Positions 53,925 to 62,387 of a stretch of 64,000 bases of DNA are shown here, in pieces. This DNA is from Paenibacillus_E qinlingensis_A (GTDB lineage: Bacteria > Bacillota > Bacilli > Paenibacillales > NBRC-103111), in NCBI RefSeq assembly GCF_031455095.1, contig NZ_JAVDSB010000008.1, forward strand, positions 214,122 through 278,121. The letters run 5' to 3'. The translations under genes and the position numbers were made by a program. The stretch's first letter is position 1, and each line of letters starts with the position of its first letter. The notes beneath the pieces were generated by a model. It worked only from the letters and a program-made list of their open reading frames with translations. It was not told where the DNA came from and searched no databases.

Positions 53925-55122
53925 TGGAAACGCCATAACGCTTTGCTGCACTACTGTACAGCCAATTCTCTGCCACATAGATTGCCGTATCGTAATCGAT
54001 CCAGCCTGACTCGATTTGTCCCCATAAAAAATCGCTCATGATTTTTTTAACAAGCCATATCTTGCCGTAGCTCCACTCTATGCACCTGGCATCGGAGACG
54101 ATGAGTGAACTTTTGATGGCCGGAAGCGCCTCAAGACGGTACTGCATACTATCTCGATAGGTACTCGTCCGGAAGTTAAACCACCAATGTCCACCTACAT
54201 GCACATTCGGAAAATTCCAAGCCGCTTGCACAATATCCAAATTGTTAAGCTCTGAAGCCACTACAAGCTCAAATGTGCATCTCGCATACGTATCAAACAA
54301 GGCAGACAGCTTAAGGATGCGAGCTGGATCATTGACCGGCGTGGCTGTTCCACACCAGGAACGTTCCACTCCGAGGAAGAGCTGTATGAGAAGTCCCCTT
54401 TGCTCAGCAGCGGCTCCTAATTCGTGCAGCAGCATCATTAATATCTCATCCTTGGTGCTGTCTGGCCCAATCTCAACCTTGCAGTTAGCGCTCGCTTCAT
54501 AGCTCGGCAATGTGGTCATGATGCCCACGTAACCCGCTTCCTTATAGCTATCCAAGAGCTGCGCCAGCTGACCACTCGCTTGAACGAATGCTTCTGCAGG
54601 GTTAGGAGACATCTGAACTTCTTTGGTCCATCCGCCCAATTTGCCATCAATTCGCGGGATCAGAATGGCGTTATCCCGCATTCCTTGAAAATCTGCATGT
54701 TCGGGGATGTTCACGACAAATCGGCTAACATGCAATCGGTCTGCTACCTCTTGCGCCCACGTTGACCGCCCAGCACTTTGTTTTACGGCAGCGTCAGCCT
54801 CTCTAACCGAAGACGCGTCATCGATGACGATGCCATATAAATGCTTGAACATGTGCGTCATCGCGATATTCATCATCGTATTTTTTGACCCATGATAAGC
54901 TTCCAAGAAAGCCGTAATCCGCTCATCCTCAGGGAGCTCCATCGCATTCGCCGGGTAACCGGCAGCCTGCAGCTCACGAAACAACCAGAAATAATGAGCA
55001 ATCTCCCAGAAGTCGCCAGCACAGAGCCGATCCCCCACGAGGTGGGTGTGCGTATCCACAACGGGCAGCTGCATAATCTGCGCCTCCAAGATTTCCTTCC
55101 CCTGCTTCATCTGCCTATTCAT
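53917..55122 (-). CDS. Amidohydrolase-superfamily protein related to uronate isomerase (UxaC)
   Basis: About 401 residues. The N-terminal metal motif PVVDTHTHLVGD, plus NVHVGGHWWFNF and SLIVSDARCIEWSYGK, resembles UxaC (glucuronate/galacturonate isomerase), which has DTHEHL, GWWF-type and TDSR motifs. It is shorter than the usual ~465 residues and divergent, so a related isomerase or a lactonase-like activity is possible. The ATG used has AAGGAGG 7 nt upstream; the frame extends 14 codons further without support. A uronate role fits the GH4 and lyase-like genes nearby. It precedes the permease genes. Confidence 0.72.
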   Translation of the reverse strand: MNRQMKQGKEILEAQIMQLPVVDTHTHLVGDRLCAGDFWEIAHYFWLFRELQAAGYPANAMELPEDERITAFLEAYHGSKNTMMNIAMTHMFKHLYGIVIDDASSVREADAAVKQSAGRSTWAQEVADRLHVSRFVVNIPEHADFQGMRDNAILIPRIDGKLGGWTKEVQMSPNPAEAFVQASGQLAQLLDSYKEAGYVGIMTTLPSYEASANCKVEIGPDSTKDEILMMLLHELGAAAEQRGLLIQLFLGVERSWCGTATPVNDPARILKLSALFDTYARCTFELVVASELNNLDIVQAAWNFPNVHVGGHWWFNFRTSTYRDSMQYRLEALPAIKSSLIVSDARCIEWSYGKIWLVKKIMSDFLWGQIESGWIDYDTAIYVAENWLYSSAAKRYGVSKS

Positions 55123-55155
55123 TCCTCTTCCTCCTTCAGCAAGCCTTATAGTCTG

Positions 55156-55221
55156 ATGGTACATGGATTACTTGATCTGTTACATGGGATAACTTCCACT
55201 GGGTTGTGATTTTTTATGATC
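55156..55221 (-). promoter_or_regulatory. Bipartite activator-type promoter, site 5 (uronate-isomerase-like gene)
   Basis: Element A GATCATAAAAAATCACA (55205-55221), nine nt, element B AAGTTATCCCATG (55183-55195), then 21 nt to TACCAT (55156-55161). A TATAAG at 55145-55150 is an alternative -10. Confidence 0.65.
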
Positions 55222-55289
55222 GTTGAAAAGAGGATAAGACACCGTCGGCTAGCTCGCGTCGGATGACGCCACCTGCTCCTATTAGAGCT

Positions 55290-55484
55290 GGCTGCAGCTC
55301 GCTTGCGCACAATTTTTGTGCGCTAGGGCCTCGGCTCAGCCGGCTGCAGCTCGCTTGCGCACAATTTTTGTGCGCTAGGGCCTCGGCTCAGCCGGCTGCA
55401 GCTCGCTGGCGCACAATTTTTGTGCGCTAGGGCCCCGGCTCAGCCGACAGCAGCTCTCTTGCGCACAATTATTGTGCGCTAGGG
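55290..55484. repeat. Four-unit 52-bp tandem array with hairpin cores (array B)
   Basis: Hairpins GCGCACAA-TTT-TTGTGCGC start at 55305, 55357, 55409 and 55461, an exact 52-bp period. The first three units are almost identical and the fourth diverges at both edges. The linker is GC-rich (TAGGGCCTCGGCTCAGCC, then GGCTGCAGCTCGCTT). No open reading frame. Located between the aldo/keto reductase terminator and the promoter of the uronate-isomerase-like gene, the same relative position as array A. Confidence 0.9.
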
Positions 55485-55523
55485 CGGTCTATTGGTCTCT
55501 TTTTACAAGTAATCCCTTTCCAT

Positions 55524-55563
55524 AAAAAAGCACCAAATGGACATCCCCTGTCCACCTGGTGCT
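55524..55563 (-). terminator. Terminator of the GH4-to-aldo/keto-reductase operon
   Basis: AGCACCA...TGTCCA-type arms form a long stem (AGCACCAGGTGGACA pairing across), followed by T6 on the minus strand. Confidence 0.88.
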
Positions 55564-55569
55564 CTTAGC

Positions 55570-56562
55570 TTATTTACTTAGTATGCTGTCGATTAGATCC
55601 AACTCTTCCTGCGTGAAATCAGGCTGCTTCAAGGCCGCCACATTATCGTCTAACTGGCTGAGTTTGCTTGCGCCGATGAGGGCAGACGTCACATGTCCCT
55701 TGCGAAGAACCCAAACTAGGGCCATCTGAGCTAGACTCTGGCCGCGTTCCTGTGCAAGCACATCCAAAAGGCGGGACTTAGCAATCTTCTCCTCCGTAAT
55801 ATCTTCAGGTCTTAAGAACACACTGCCCCCTGCTGCACGGGAATCTGCTGGAATGTTTTTCAAATAACGATCCGTCAGAAGCCCTCTCGCAAGAGGACTA
55901 TAAGCGATAGATCCCACACCTTCTCTTAGCAAAATGTCCTGCAATCCCTGCTCCAAGCGTCGTTCGAACATGGAATAATGCACTTGATGGATGATGAATG
56001 GTGTGCCCAAACCTTTCAAAATAGCTGCAGCTTGCTCCGTCTGCTCAGCACTATAATTAGACACGCCCACATACAGCGCTTTGCCCTGACGGACAGCCTG
56101 ATCCAAAGCGCTCATCGTCTCTTCCAAAGGTGTCTCCGCATCGAAACGGTGCGAATAATAAATATCCACATAATCCAAGCCTAGTCGCTTCAAGCTTTGA
56201 TCAAGACTAGCAAGCATGCTTTTGCGGGAACCACGCTCTCCATACGGGCCATCCCACATGCGATAGCCTGCTTTGGTAGCAATAATCAGCTCATCACGGT
56301 ACGGCTGCAAATCCTTTTTCAAAATCTGACCAAACACTTCTTCCGCTGAGCCCGTCGGTGGACCATAATTATTCGCAAGATCAAAATGCGTAATCCCCAG
56401 ATCAAAGGCATGACGCGCTAACGCTCTGCTATTCTCAAAGAGATCTACGCCGCCAAAATTGTGCCACAATCCTAAAGAGATTGGCGGCAGCTTAAGGCCG
56501 CTCTTTCCGCTTCGATTGTAGGGCATGCCTGCATATCTACTTTCATTTGCTGTATAGTTCAT
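55570..56562 (-). CDS. Aldo/keto reductase (YghZ-like)
   Basis: 330-residue TIM-barrel NADPH-dependent reductase. The catalytic tetrad is visible: Asp and Tyr in FDLANNYGP, Lys in IATKAGYRMWDGPYG, His in YYSHRFD. The sequence is typical of the AKR14/YghZ group, which reduces L-glyceraldehyde-3-phosphate and other aldehydes. Ribosome binding site GGAGGGGG. Last gene of the operon, 39 nt after the GH36-type gene. It may reduce an aldehyde sugar released in the pathway. Confidence 0.9.
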   Translation of the reverse strand: MNYTANESRYAGMPYNRSGKSGLKLPPISLGLWHNFGGVDLFENSRALARHAFDLGITHFDLANNYGPPTGSAEEVFGQILKKDLQPYRDELIIATKAGYRMWDGPYGERGSRKSMLASLDQSLKRLGLDYVDIYYSHRFDAETPLEETMSALDQAVRQGKALYVGVSNYSAEQTEQAAAILKGLGTPFIIHQVHYSMFERRLEQGLQDILLREGVGSIAYSPLARGLLTDRYLKNIPADSRAAGGSVFLRPEDITEEKIAKSRLLDVLAQERGQSLAQMALVWVLRKGHVTSALIGASKLSQLDDNVAALKQPDFTQEELDLIDSILSK

Positions 56563-56601
56563 CGCTGTTCCCCCTCCATATGACTGCCGATGTCATTTCT
56601 T

Positions 56602-58380
56602 TTATCCCATGGTAATGGTTGCAAGACCTGACGCCGGAATCGCAACTTTATGCATACCTGCCGTCAACTCAACAGACGACTCCTCTGTAATCTCCCCACA
56701 GCAATTACGAATCGTCACCTGCACTACCCCCATCTCACCCGTAACCTCTATATAAAGTCCGTCCAGTCTTCTGCCATTTACGACGATCCATTGAGACACC
56801 GGTGCTGCTGCATCGATAGTCACAATCTGGTCCTGGTAGGTAACGATAATCCCGCGATCCTCATGAACTGCTCTAACTAATGGATATAACAATTCTGGAT
56901 TCATAGGTTCGATAGAGCCGTCCAGCAATAACGTGCGATTCTCTTTCCAGAAGGCAAGCCAGTAGGTAAGCATTTTCAAATGATCAGAAGGCAGTTTATC
57001 CAAAAGGACGGATACCTGCGGCACCGAGAACAAACAATTAATCAACTGTAAAGCGGCGCTTTCCACAGGCTCTTCCGGATGCCACATGATCATATCGGCA
57101 TGCGCAGCCGTGTTCCCACAGATCAGCCTGAGATCAAGCGTTCGCACACGATTCTGGATGCTGTCGTTCGGACAATCGGAAGCACGGAACATGTTACCGT
57201 ATTTGCGCATCGCAGGGCCGATATACATTTGCCGAAACTCGATCATAATCGCAGGGTTCAATTCTCTCAAACGACCGATTGAATCCGTCAATAGTCGGTC
57301 AACCGCAGCAGGTATGGACTCATAATCCTTCCCTTCACCTGTCGAAGGTATTTGCAGCTCAGGCGAATAGAACGTATCAATGAAATCAAGTTTGAAACCG
57401 TCTAGACCCCATTCCTTGACCGCTTTCTCATAGGTATTGATGATATATTCTCGAACATCCGGATATCTTGGATCCAACACAGCCGCTCCGTGTCCCTCAT
57501 TAAAACGCAAAATTTCATGATTGAACCGATTCCAAGCCAGACTGTATTTTCCTATAAAAGGTACTGAGTACCAAAGGATAAACTTCATGCCTAACGCATG
57601 AACTGCATCCACATGGCGTTTCATATCGGGGAATTTGCCCTCATAAGACTCCCAATCTCCACAATACGCATATCCTCTGCGGTTATCTGCCGTCTGCCAG
57701 CCATCATCCACGATGACAGCTTCCATCCCCAACTGCTTGGCGATACGGCACTGTTCTTCGATTTGCACATCTGTGACGTTCTGATGCATGCTATACCATG
57801 TTGAATACATCGGTTCTTTGGCAGCCTCTGGCACGTAGGCTGGTCGATACTCAGGCATCTCGCTCCACCAAGCTTGAACGCCATCAAGGCTTTCATAGTA
57901 AGGAACATCTCTTGTGTCTACGAGAAGCTTCGCTTCATACGTTTGAATAGGCGCCGTCGTCTCCGTAAACAATTGGACACAGCAATGAAAATCAGCCATT
58001 TCCTCACTGATGCCACCCGAATAGTGCACCGTGTTAAGGGCATCCGAATAAGCAAACGTCATCCGATTGCGACCCAGGCTATTGAACAAGGCGTAGACAG
58101 GTGCGGACGCAGCAGCATTGGAGCGCAACGTGCGCATCCAATCCGCCTTAAAGCTCTTATTCCGGTCCTGAGCCGGATGCCAGCTGCCTTGAATATCACA
58201 AGCAGGATGTGACCAACGCAGGGTGAAGACAGGAGGCGTTACAGCCTCATCCGCTTCCAATCGCAAGGTAATGAGATCGATGCCCTCCTGCAGCTTCTCC
58301 GTTAATAACGTGACGCTAAACCCATGATCCTCACTAGTTAAATTGAAAGTATGGGTATTCGTTTGTATGATTGTGTTCAC
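56602..58380 (-). CDS. GH36-type alpha-galactosidase-like glycosidase
   Basis: 592 residues, no signal peptide. Barrel motifs of clan GH-D are present: AVIVDDGWQTAD near residue 222, candidate nucleophile D332 in GFKLDFIDTF and candidate acid/base D402 in FRASDCPND. It is shorter than the classical ~730-residue GH36 enzyme encoded two genes upstream and has a reduced N-terminal beta domain, so it may act on a different alpha-galactoside or related sugar. The start overlaps the cupin gene by 4 nt. Confidence 0.82.
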   Translation of the reverse strand: MNTIIQTNTHTFNLTSEDHGFSVTLLTEKLQEGIDLITLRLEADEAVTPPVFTLRWSHPACDIQGSWHPAQDRNKSFKADWMRTLRSNAAASAPVYALFNSLGRNRMTFAYSDALNTVHYSGGISEEMADFHCCVQLFTETTAPIQTYEAKLLVDTRDVPYYESLDGVQAWWSEMPEYRPAYVPEAAKEPMYSTWYSMHQNVTDVQIEEQCRIAKQLGMEAVIVDDGWQTADNRRGYAYCGDWESYEGKFPDMKRHVDAVHALGMKFILWYSVPFIGKYSLAWNRFNHEILRFNEGHGAAVLDPRYPDVREYIINTYEKAVKEWGLDGFKLDFIDTFYSPELQIPSTGEGKDYESIPAAVDRLLTDSIGRLRELNPAIMIEFRQMYIGPAMRKYGNMFRASDCPNDSIQNRVRTLDLRLICGNTAAHADMIMWHPEEPVESAALQLINCLFSVPQVSVLLDKLPSDHLKMLTYWLAFWKENRTLLLDGSIEPMNPELLYPLVRAVHEDRGIIVTYQDQIVTIDAAAPVSQWIVVNGRRLDGLYIEVTGEMGVVQVTIRNCCGEITEESSVELTAGMHKVAIPASGLATITMG

Positions 58381-58751
58381 ACGACATCCTCCTGCTGTTG
58401 ATTCTTATGCCAACTCGCACCCGCATGACACCACACAGTAACAATCGGATCGTCCTCGCTCGAAATGAGATGATGATCCTCTCCTGGCTCAACAATCACA
58501 ATATCCCCGGTTGTTACTGGTATAAACTCACCATTCAATTCCATCGTTCCAGTTCCTTGCAAAATCATAAATGCTTCACAATCACCGTGAACATGGTAGT
58601 CTCTTCCTTCAGGACCATCATTCGTATGGCTGCGTTCGCCCCGTTTTGCAAATGACAGACCGCCTGACGATAAATAAGCACCTGGTAATACATCCTGTAA
58701 AATATGACCGTTCCTCTTATCCTGCAAATCGCTCAAACGCAGCTTTTTCAT
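58377..58751 (-). CDS. Small cupin-domain protein
   Basis: 124 residues, single cupin barrel. Metal-ligand type residues are in DYHVHGDCEAFMIL (two His and a Glu) and PGEDHHL. Conserved motif 1 and motif 2 spacing is regular. Such proteins include sugar isomerases, sugar-binding regulators and dioxygenase-like enzymes. It lies 4 nt after the GH36 gene and overlaps the second GH36-type gene by 4 nt, so it is tightly co-translated. A mutarotase- or isomerase-like role on the released sugar is possible but unproven. Confidence 0.8.
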   Translation of the reverse strand: MKKLRLSDLQDKRNGHILQDVLPGAYLSSGGLSFAKRGERSHTNDGPEGRDYHVHGDCEAFMILQGTGTMELNGEFIPVTTGDIVIVEPGEDHHLISSEDDPIVTVWCHAGASWHKNQQQEDVV

Positions 58752-58755
58752 TTGG

Positions 58756-60966
58756 TTATTCCTCCATTATTAAGCGGTAAAGGTGACTTCGGAAATCGCC
58801 CTTCCAGATCGGTAAATGAAGACCTACGTGCATAAGTTCATCCCCTCCAAATATTTCCACACACTCATCCTGATTTCCCGCATCATAGAGTAAATAATTG
58901 CTCTCCGGTGCAAGGCCTTTCAATCGCATTTTCCTGAGAGGTGCGTTCGGCTCTGACAGCACTTGAAAAAAAGCAACCAAAGCTTCCTTCTTATCCTCAG
59001 AAACGAACATCCAAGCCGCAGTAGTTTGTTCAAAAGGGCTAAATAGTCGGTAAAATTCGCCAAACTGGATCAGATGCCGCAATTGTTTATAAAGTACAAC
59101 TTGCCCCTTCACGGCTTCCTTGTCCGCTTCCCCGAAAGCTGTCAAATCAAGCTCGTAGCCGAAGTTACCTGACATCGCCACATGCCCACGCATATCAAGC
59201 GGCGTCGTCCGATGGACTTGATGATTAGGGACAGCGGAAACATGAGCGCCCATCGAGCTGATTGGATACACGAGACTCGTGCCATATTGAATTTTGAGCC
59301 GTTCAACAGCGTCCGTATTATCACTCGTCCATGTCTGCGGCATGTAGTAAAGCATCCCTGGATCGAACCTTCCTCCACCGCCAGAACAACTTTCAAATAA
59401 TACGTTCGGAAATGCCGAGGTTATCCGTTCCATCACTTCGTAAAGCCCGAGTATATACCGATGGGACGTTTCCCGCTGTCGCTCTGGCGGGAGCTGAGCT
59501 GAACCGATTTCCGTCATATTGCGGTTCATATCCCACTTCACATACGTGATAGGACTGCTCGCAAGAATATCAGTGATGACCTTCACGATGTAGTCTCTAA
59601 CATCTTGTCGCGAATAGTCTAGAACTAACTGCTGCCGTGCTTCTGTCCGCCGCCTACCCGGAACGTGCAGACACCAGTCAGGATGAGCCCGATATAGATC
59701 ACTATCTGGCGATACCATCTCTGGTTCAAACCATAGGCCGAACTCCAGCCCTTGCTGATTCACACGGTTAACCAGATCAGGCATGCCTTGTGGGAGCTTA
59801 TTTCGATCGACAAACCAATCGCCGAGTGAGCTTTTGTCATTGTCCCGCTTGCCAAACCAACCATCGTCTAGCACGAGCAGCTCTAAACCGAGCTCCTTAC
59901 CCACTCGGGCAAGCTCTTCGATTTTATCCGCGTTAAAATTGAAATACGTTGCTTCCCAGTTGTTGATGAGAATCGGTCTATGACGATCACGGAAATGTCC
60001 ACGGCATAGACGTGTGCGGTACAGCTTATGATACGTGCGCGACATTCCACCGAGGCCCTCTGCCGAATAAACGAGAACTGCCTCTGGCGTCTGGAAGGTT
60101 TGCCCTGGCTCCAGCAGCCATGAAAAATCAAACGAATTGATACCCATCACAACACGGGTCGTTCCATAAGGGTCCACCTCAGCCTGTGCAACAAAGCTCC
60201 CGCTATAAACAAGACTAAAACCATAGACTTCGCTATGATCTTCATCCGCTTGCTTGGAAAGCAGCGCCACAAATGGGTTAAGTGAATGGCTGCTAGACCC
60301 TCTACGACTCTCAATCACAGAACCGCCTGTTACCAGGGGACGTCTTTCGATATGACGCTCACGCGCCCAAGTGCCAGATAAATGAAGCATATCAAAATCA
60401 CTAGAAGGCATATCGATACCGAAGCTCAATGCTCGAAGCAGCTTCATGGATCGGTTCCCCACATTCAAGAATTGAACAGACCTTGTGATCACATCCAAAT
60501 CACGAAAAACAGTATACGTAAGTATCACCTTTAATCCGATCACTGAATCTGCCAATACAATATCGAGACTCTCCGCCTCATTTTCATCCTCCACATAAGT
60601 GGACGGCATGCCCGTTAATGGTGATTTTCCGGCATAAATCCGGTGGGACTCATAGACGAGCTCACTGACCGTCGTACCGTCTTCCATTTGAACCTGATAG
60701 GCCGGAACTCGAAAATCACTGGCTCCATATCCCGGAAACTCCTGCGGCAATGTGTCCAAAGACAGTGTCAAATCATCCGGATCCGTGGATGGAGAGAACG
60801 AGCAGCGACGTCGCCTAACGAGCAACCCTCCTGGATTGCTTCCACGTACTCGGCGCCCCCAATGAACATGAGCTATATATTTGGAATTGATCAGCTGCAT
60901 GATATAGCTCGACGACTTCCCTTGAAGATGGAAGGTTTGCGAAATCGAATCGTAAACAATCCCCAT
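58756..60966 (-). CDS. Alpha-galactosidase, glycoside hydrolase family 36
   Basis: 736 residues, the typical length of tetrameric bacterial GH36 enzymes (AgaA/RafA group). The large N-terminal beta-supersandwich precedes a barrel with LLVLDDGWFGKRD (364-376), nucleophile D479 in YVKWDMNRNMTE and acid/base D549 in TWTSDNTDA; the C-terminal beta domain follows. These positions match characterised Geobacillus enzymes closely. Cytoplasmic, releases alpha-1,6-linked galactose from imported oligosaccharides. It starts 25 nt after the MATE gene and ends 4 nt before the cupin gene. Confidence 0.93.
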   Translation of the reverse strand: MGIVYDSISQTFHLQGKSSSYIMQLINSKYIAHVHWGRRVRGSNPGGLLVRRRRCSFSPSTDPDDLTLSLDTLPQEFPGYGASDFRVPAYQVQMEDGTTVSELVYESHRIYAGKSPLTGMPSTYVEDENEAESLDIVLADSVIGLKVILTYTVFRDLDVITRSVQFLNVGNRSMKLLRALSFGIDMPSSDFDMLHLSGTWARERHIERRPLVTGGSVIESRRGSSSHSLNPFVALLSKQADEDHSEVYGFSLVYSGSFVAQAEVDPYGTTRVVMGINSFDFSWLLEPGQTFQTPEAVLVYSAEGLGGMSRTYHKLYRTRLCRGHFRDRHRPILINNWEATYFNFNADKIEELARVGKELGLELLVLDDGWFGKRDNDKSSLGDWFVDRNKLPQGMPDLVNRVNQQGLEFGLWFEPEMVSPDSDLYRAHPDWCLHVPGRRRTEARQQLVLDYSRQDVRDYIVKVITDILASSPITYVKWDMNRNMTEIGSAQLPPERQRETSHRYILGLYEVMERITSAFPNVLFESCSGGGGRFDPGMLYYMPQTWTSDNTDAVERLKIQYGTSLVYPISSMGAHVSAVPNHQVHRTTPLDMRGHVAMSGNFGYELDLTAFGEADKEAVKGQVVLYKQLRHLIQFGEFYRLFSPFEQTTAAWMFVSEDKKEALVAFFQVLSEPNAPLRKMRLKGLAPESNYLLYDAGNQDECVEIFGGDELMHVGLHLPIWKGDFRSHLYRLIMEE

Positions 60967-60991
60967 TGTTGACGCGTCCCCTTTATATGAA

Positions 60992-62374
60992 TTAAACCTT
61001 CAAATGCTTCCAAGCCCCGCGTTTAAACCTCAAATAAATAAGATTAGATCTCAGAAATTGATCACTTGCCACCGCACTCCATAATCCGATCATGCCCCAA
61101 TGAAAGACATACACGAACAAGTAGCTGAGTACAACTCTGATTCCCCATACACCAATAAAAGTCGAATACAGCGGATAGCGCGTATCTCCTGCGCCTCGTA
61201 AGGCGCCTCCAAGTACAAATTGCGATATTTGTGAGACTTGAATAAAACCAACGATGCGAAGAGCCCAGGCCCCTTCACGAATAATCGTCTCATCATTTGT
61301 ATACAGCCTAAGGATATGCGGTGCGAACACAATAAATAGCGCCCCCATAAAGCCGGCCACCATCATCCCATACTTTCGAACCTGCCAAACGTATCGTTCG
61401 GCAAGATCGGGTTTGCTTACACCTAAGGTTTGCCCAACTAACGTTGAAGCTGCTATCGCGAATGCAGCACCTGGCATAAACGAGATGCCAATAATGCTCG
61501 TTACAATTTGCGATGCCGCGATGGCAACCGTTCCTAATCCCGCACAAATTTTCACAAACGTCATAATCCCTAATCGCATGATCAATTGCTCTAGACTACT
61601 TGGTATGCCAATCCTCAACATTCGACTGATCATGACGCGATCCAAACGGCTAATCTCTGACCATCCGATTCGAACTGTAAACCTCCCGCTGAACATAACA
61701 ACGATAAAGCAAATCATCGCTCCGAACTGAACCAGCAACGTAGCCATTGCCGCACCCGTAATGCCCATTTGCGGAAAATCGAGATGACCATAAATCAGCA
61801 AGAACCCCAGGGTCACATTCATGCAGCCTGCCAGCACATTGATTATCATCGGTGTCCGGGTATCGCCTGAACCTCGCAGAATAGCAGATATAGCAGATGA
61901 AATGGAGGAGAATCCGATTGAGAAAAACATCATTTTTGCATAAGTTAGTCCAGTCTTAACAACCTCATCACTAGCGCCCATTAGTTGAAGCAGACTCTCT
62001 GCAAAGGTGACACCTATCGAAACAATAAGGACAGATAAGACAGCACCTAGCATAAGCGACTGCCCAGCTGCTAAATTCGCGTCCCCCATCTTCCCCGCTC
62101 CAGTGGAACGAGCAACGATTACGGTTGTACCCGAATTCAGTGCTGCAAAAAGCACAGTCAATAAGGAATAAGGCTGGCTTGTTAAGCCAACTGCTGCAAC
62201 GGCAACAGCCCCGAGATGTCCGACTAGCATCATCATCACCATTTGAGTTGCATTCATGAGCAACATTTCCGTCAATGATGGACCTGCCAATTTGAAAATC
62301 ATCCGGCGTAGCGCTTTATCATCCTGCGGATTGATCGAGGCGGATTCACTGGATATCGCTGCATCTGCACTCAT
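60992..62374 (-). CDS. MATE-family multidrug/toxin efflux transporter
   Basis: About 460 residues with twelve predicted membrane helices in two similar halves. The first begins LAGPSLTEMLLMNATQMV and contains VGLTSQPYSLLTVLFAALNSG, a typical MATE sequence. The frame continues 31 codons upstream into the GH4 3' end, so the ATG just after that gene's stop is preferred, although its ribosome binding site (GGCAGG) is weak. Placement of an exporter inside a glycoside-utilisation operon is unusual; it may relieve an accumulating aglycone or sugar (speculative). Confidence 0.88.
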   Translation of the reverse strand: MSADAAISSESASINPQDDKALRRMIFKLAGPSLTEMLLMNATQMVMMMLVGHLGAVAVAAVGLTSQPYSLLTVLFAALNSGTTVIVARSTGAGKMGDANLAAGQSLMLGAVLSVLIVSIGVTFAESLLQLMGASDEVVKTGLTYAKMMFFSIGFSSISSAISAILRGSGDTRTPMIINVLAGCMNVTLGFLLIYGHLDFPQMGITGAAMATLLVQFGAMICFIVVMFSGRFTVRIGWSEISRLDRVMISRMLRIGIPSSLEQLIMRLGIMTFVKICAGLGTVAIAASQIVTSIIGISFMPGAAFAIAASTLVGQTLGVSKPDLAERYVWQVRKYGMMVAGFMGALFIVFAPHILRLYTNDETIIREGAWALRIVGFIQVSQISQFVLGGALRGAGDTRYPLYSTFIGVWGIRVVLSYLFVYVFHWGMIGLWSAVASDQFLRSNLIYLRFKRGAWKHLKV

Positions 62375-62387
62375 GACTGGCCTGCCA

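Noticed and set aside
55290..55484. Possible CRISPR array or tRNA-like repeats
   Set aside because: Linkers between hairpins are the same in each unit, so no spacers; no tRNA cloverleaf is formed.
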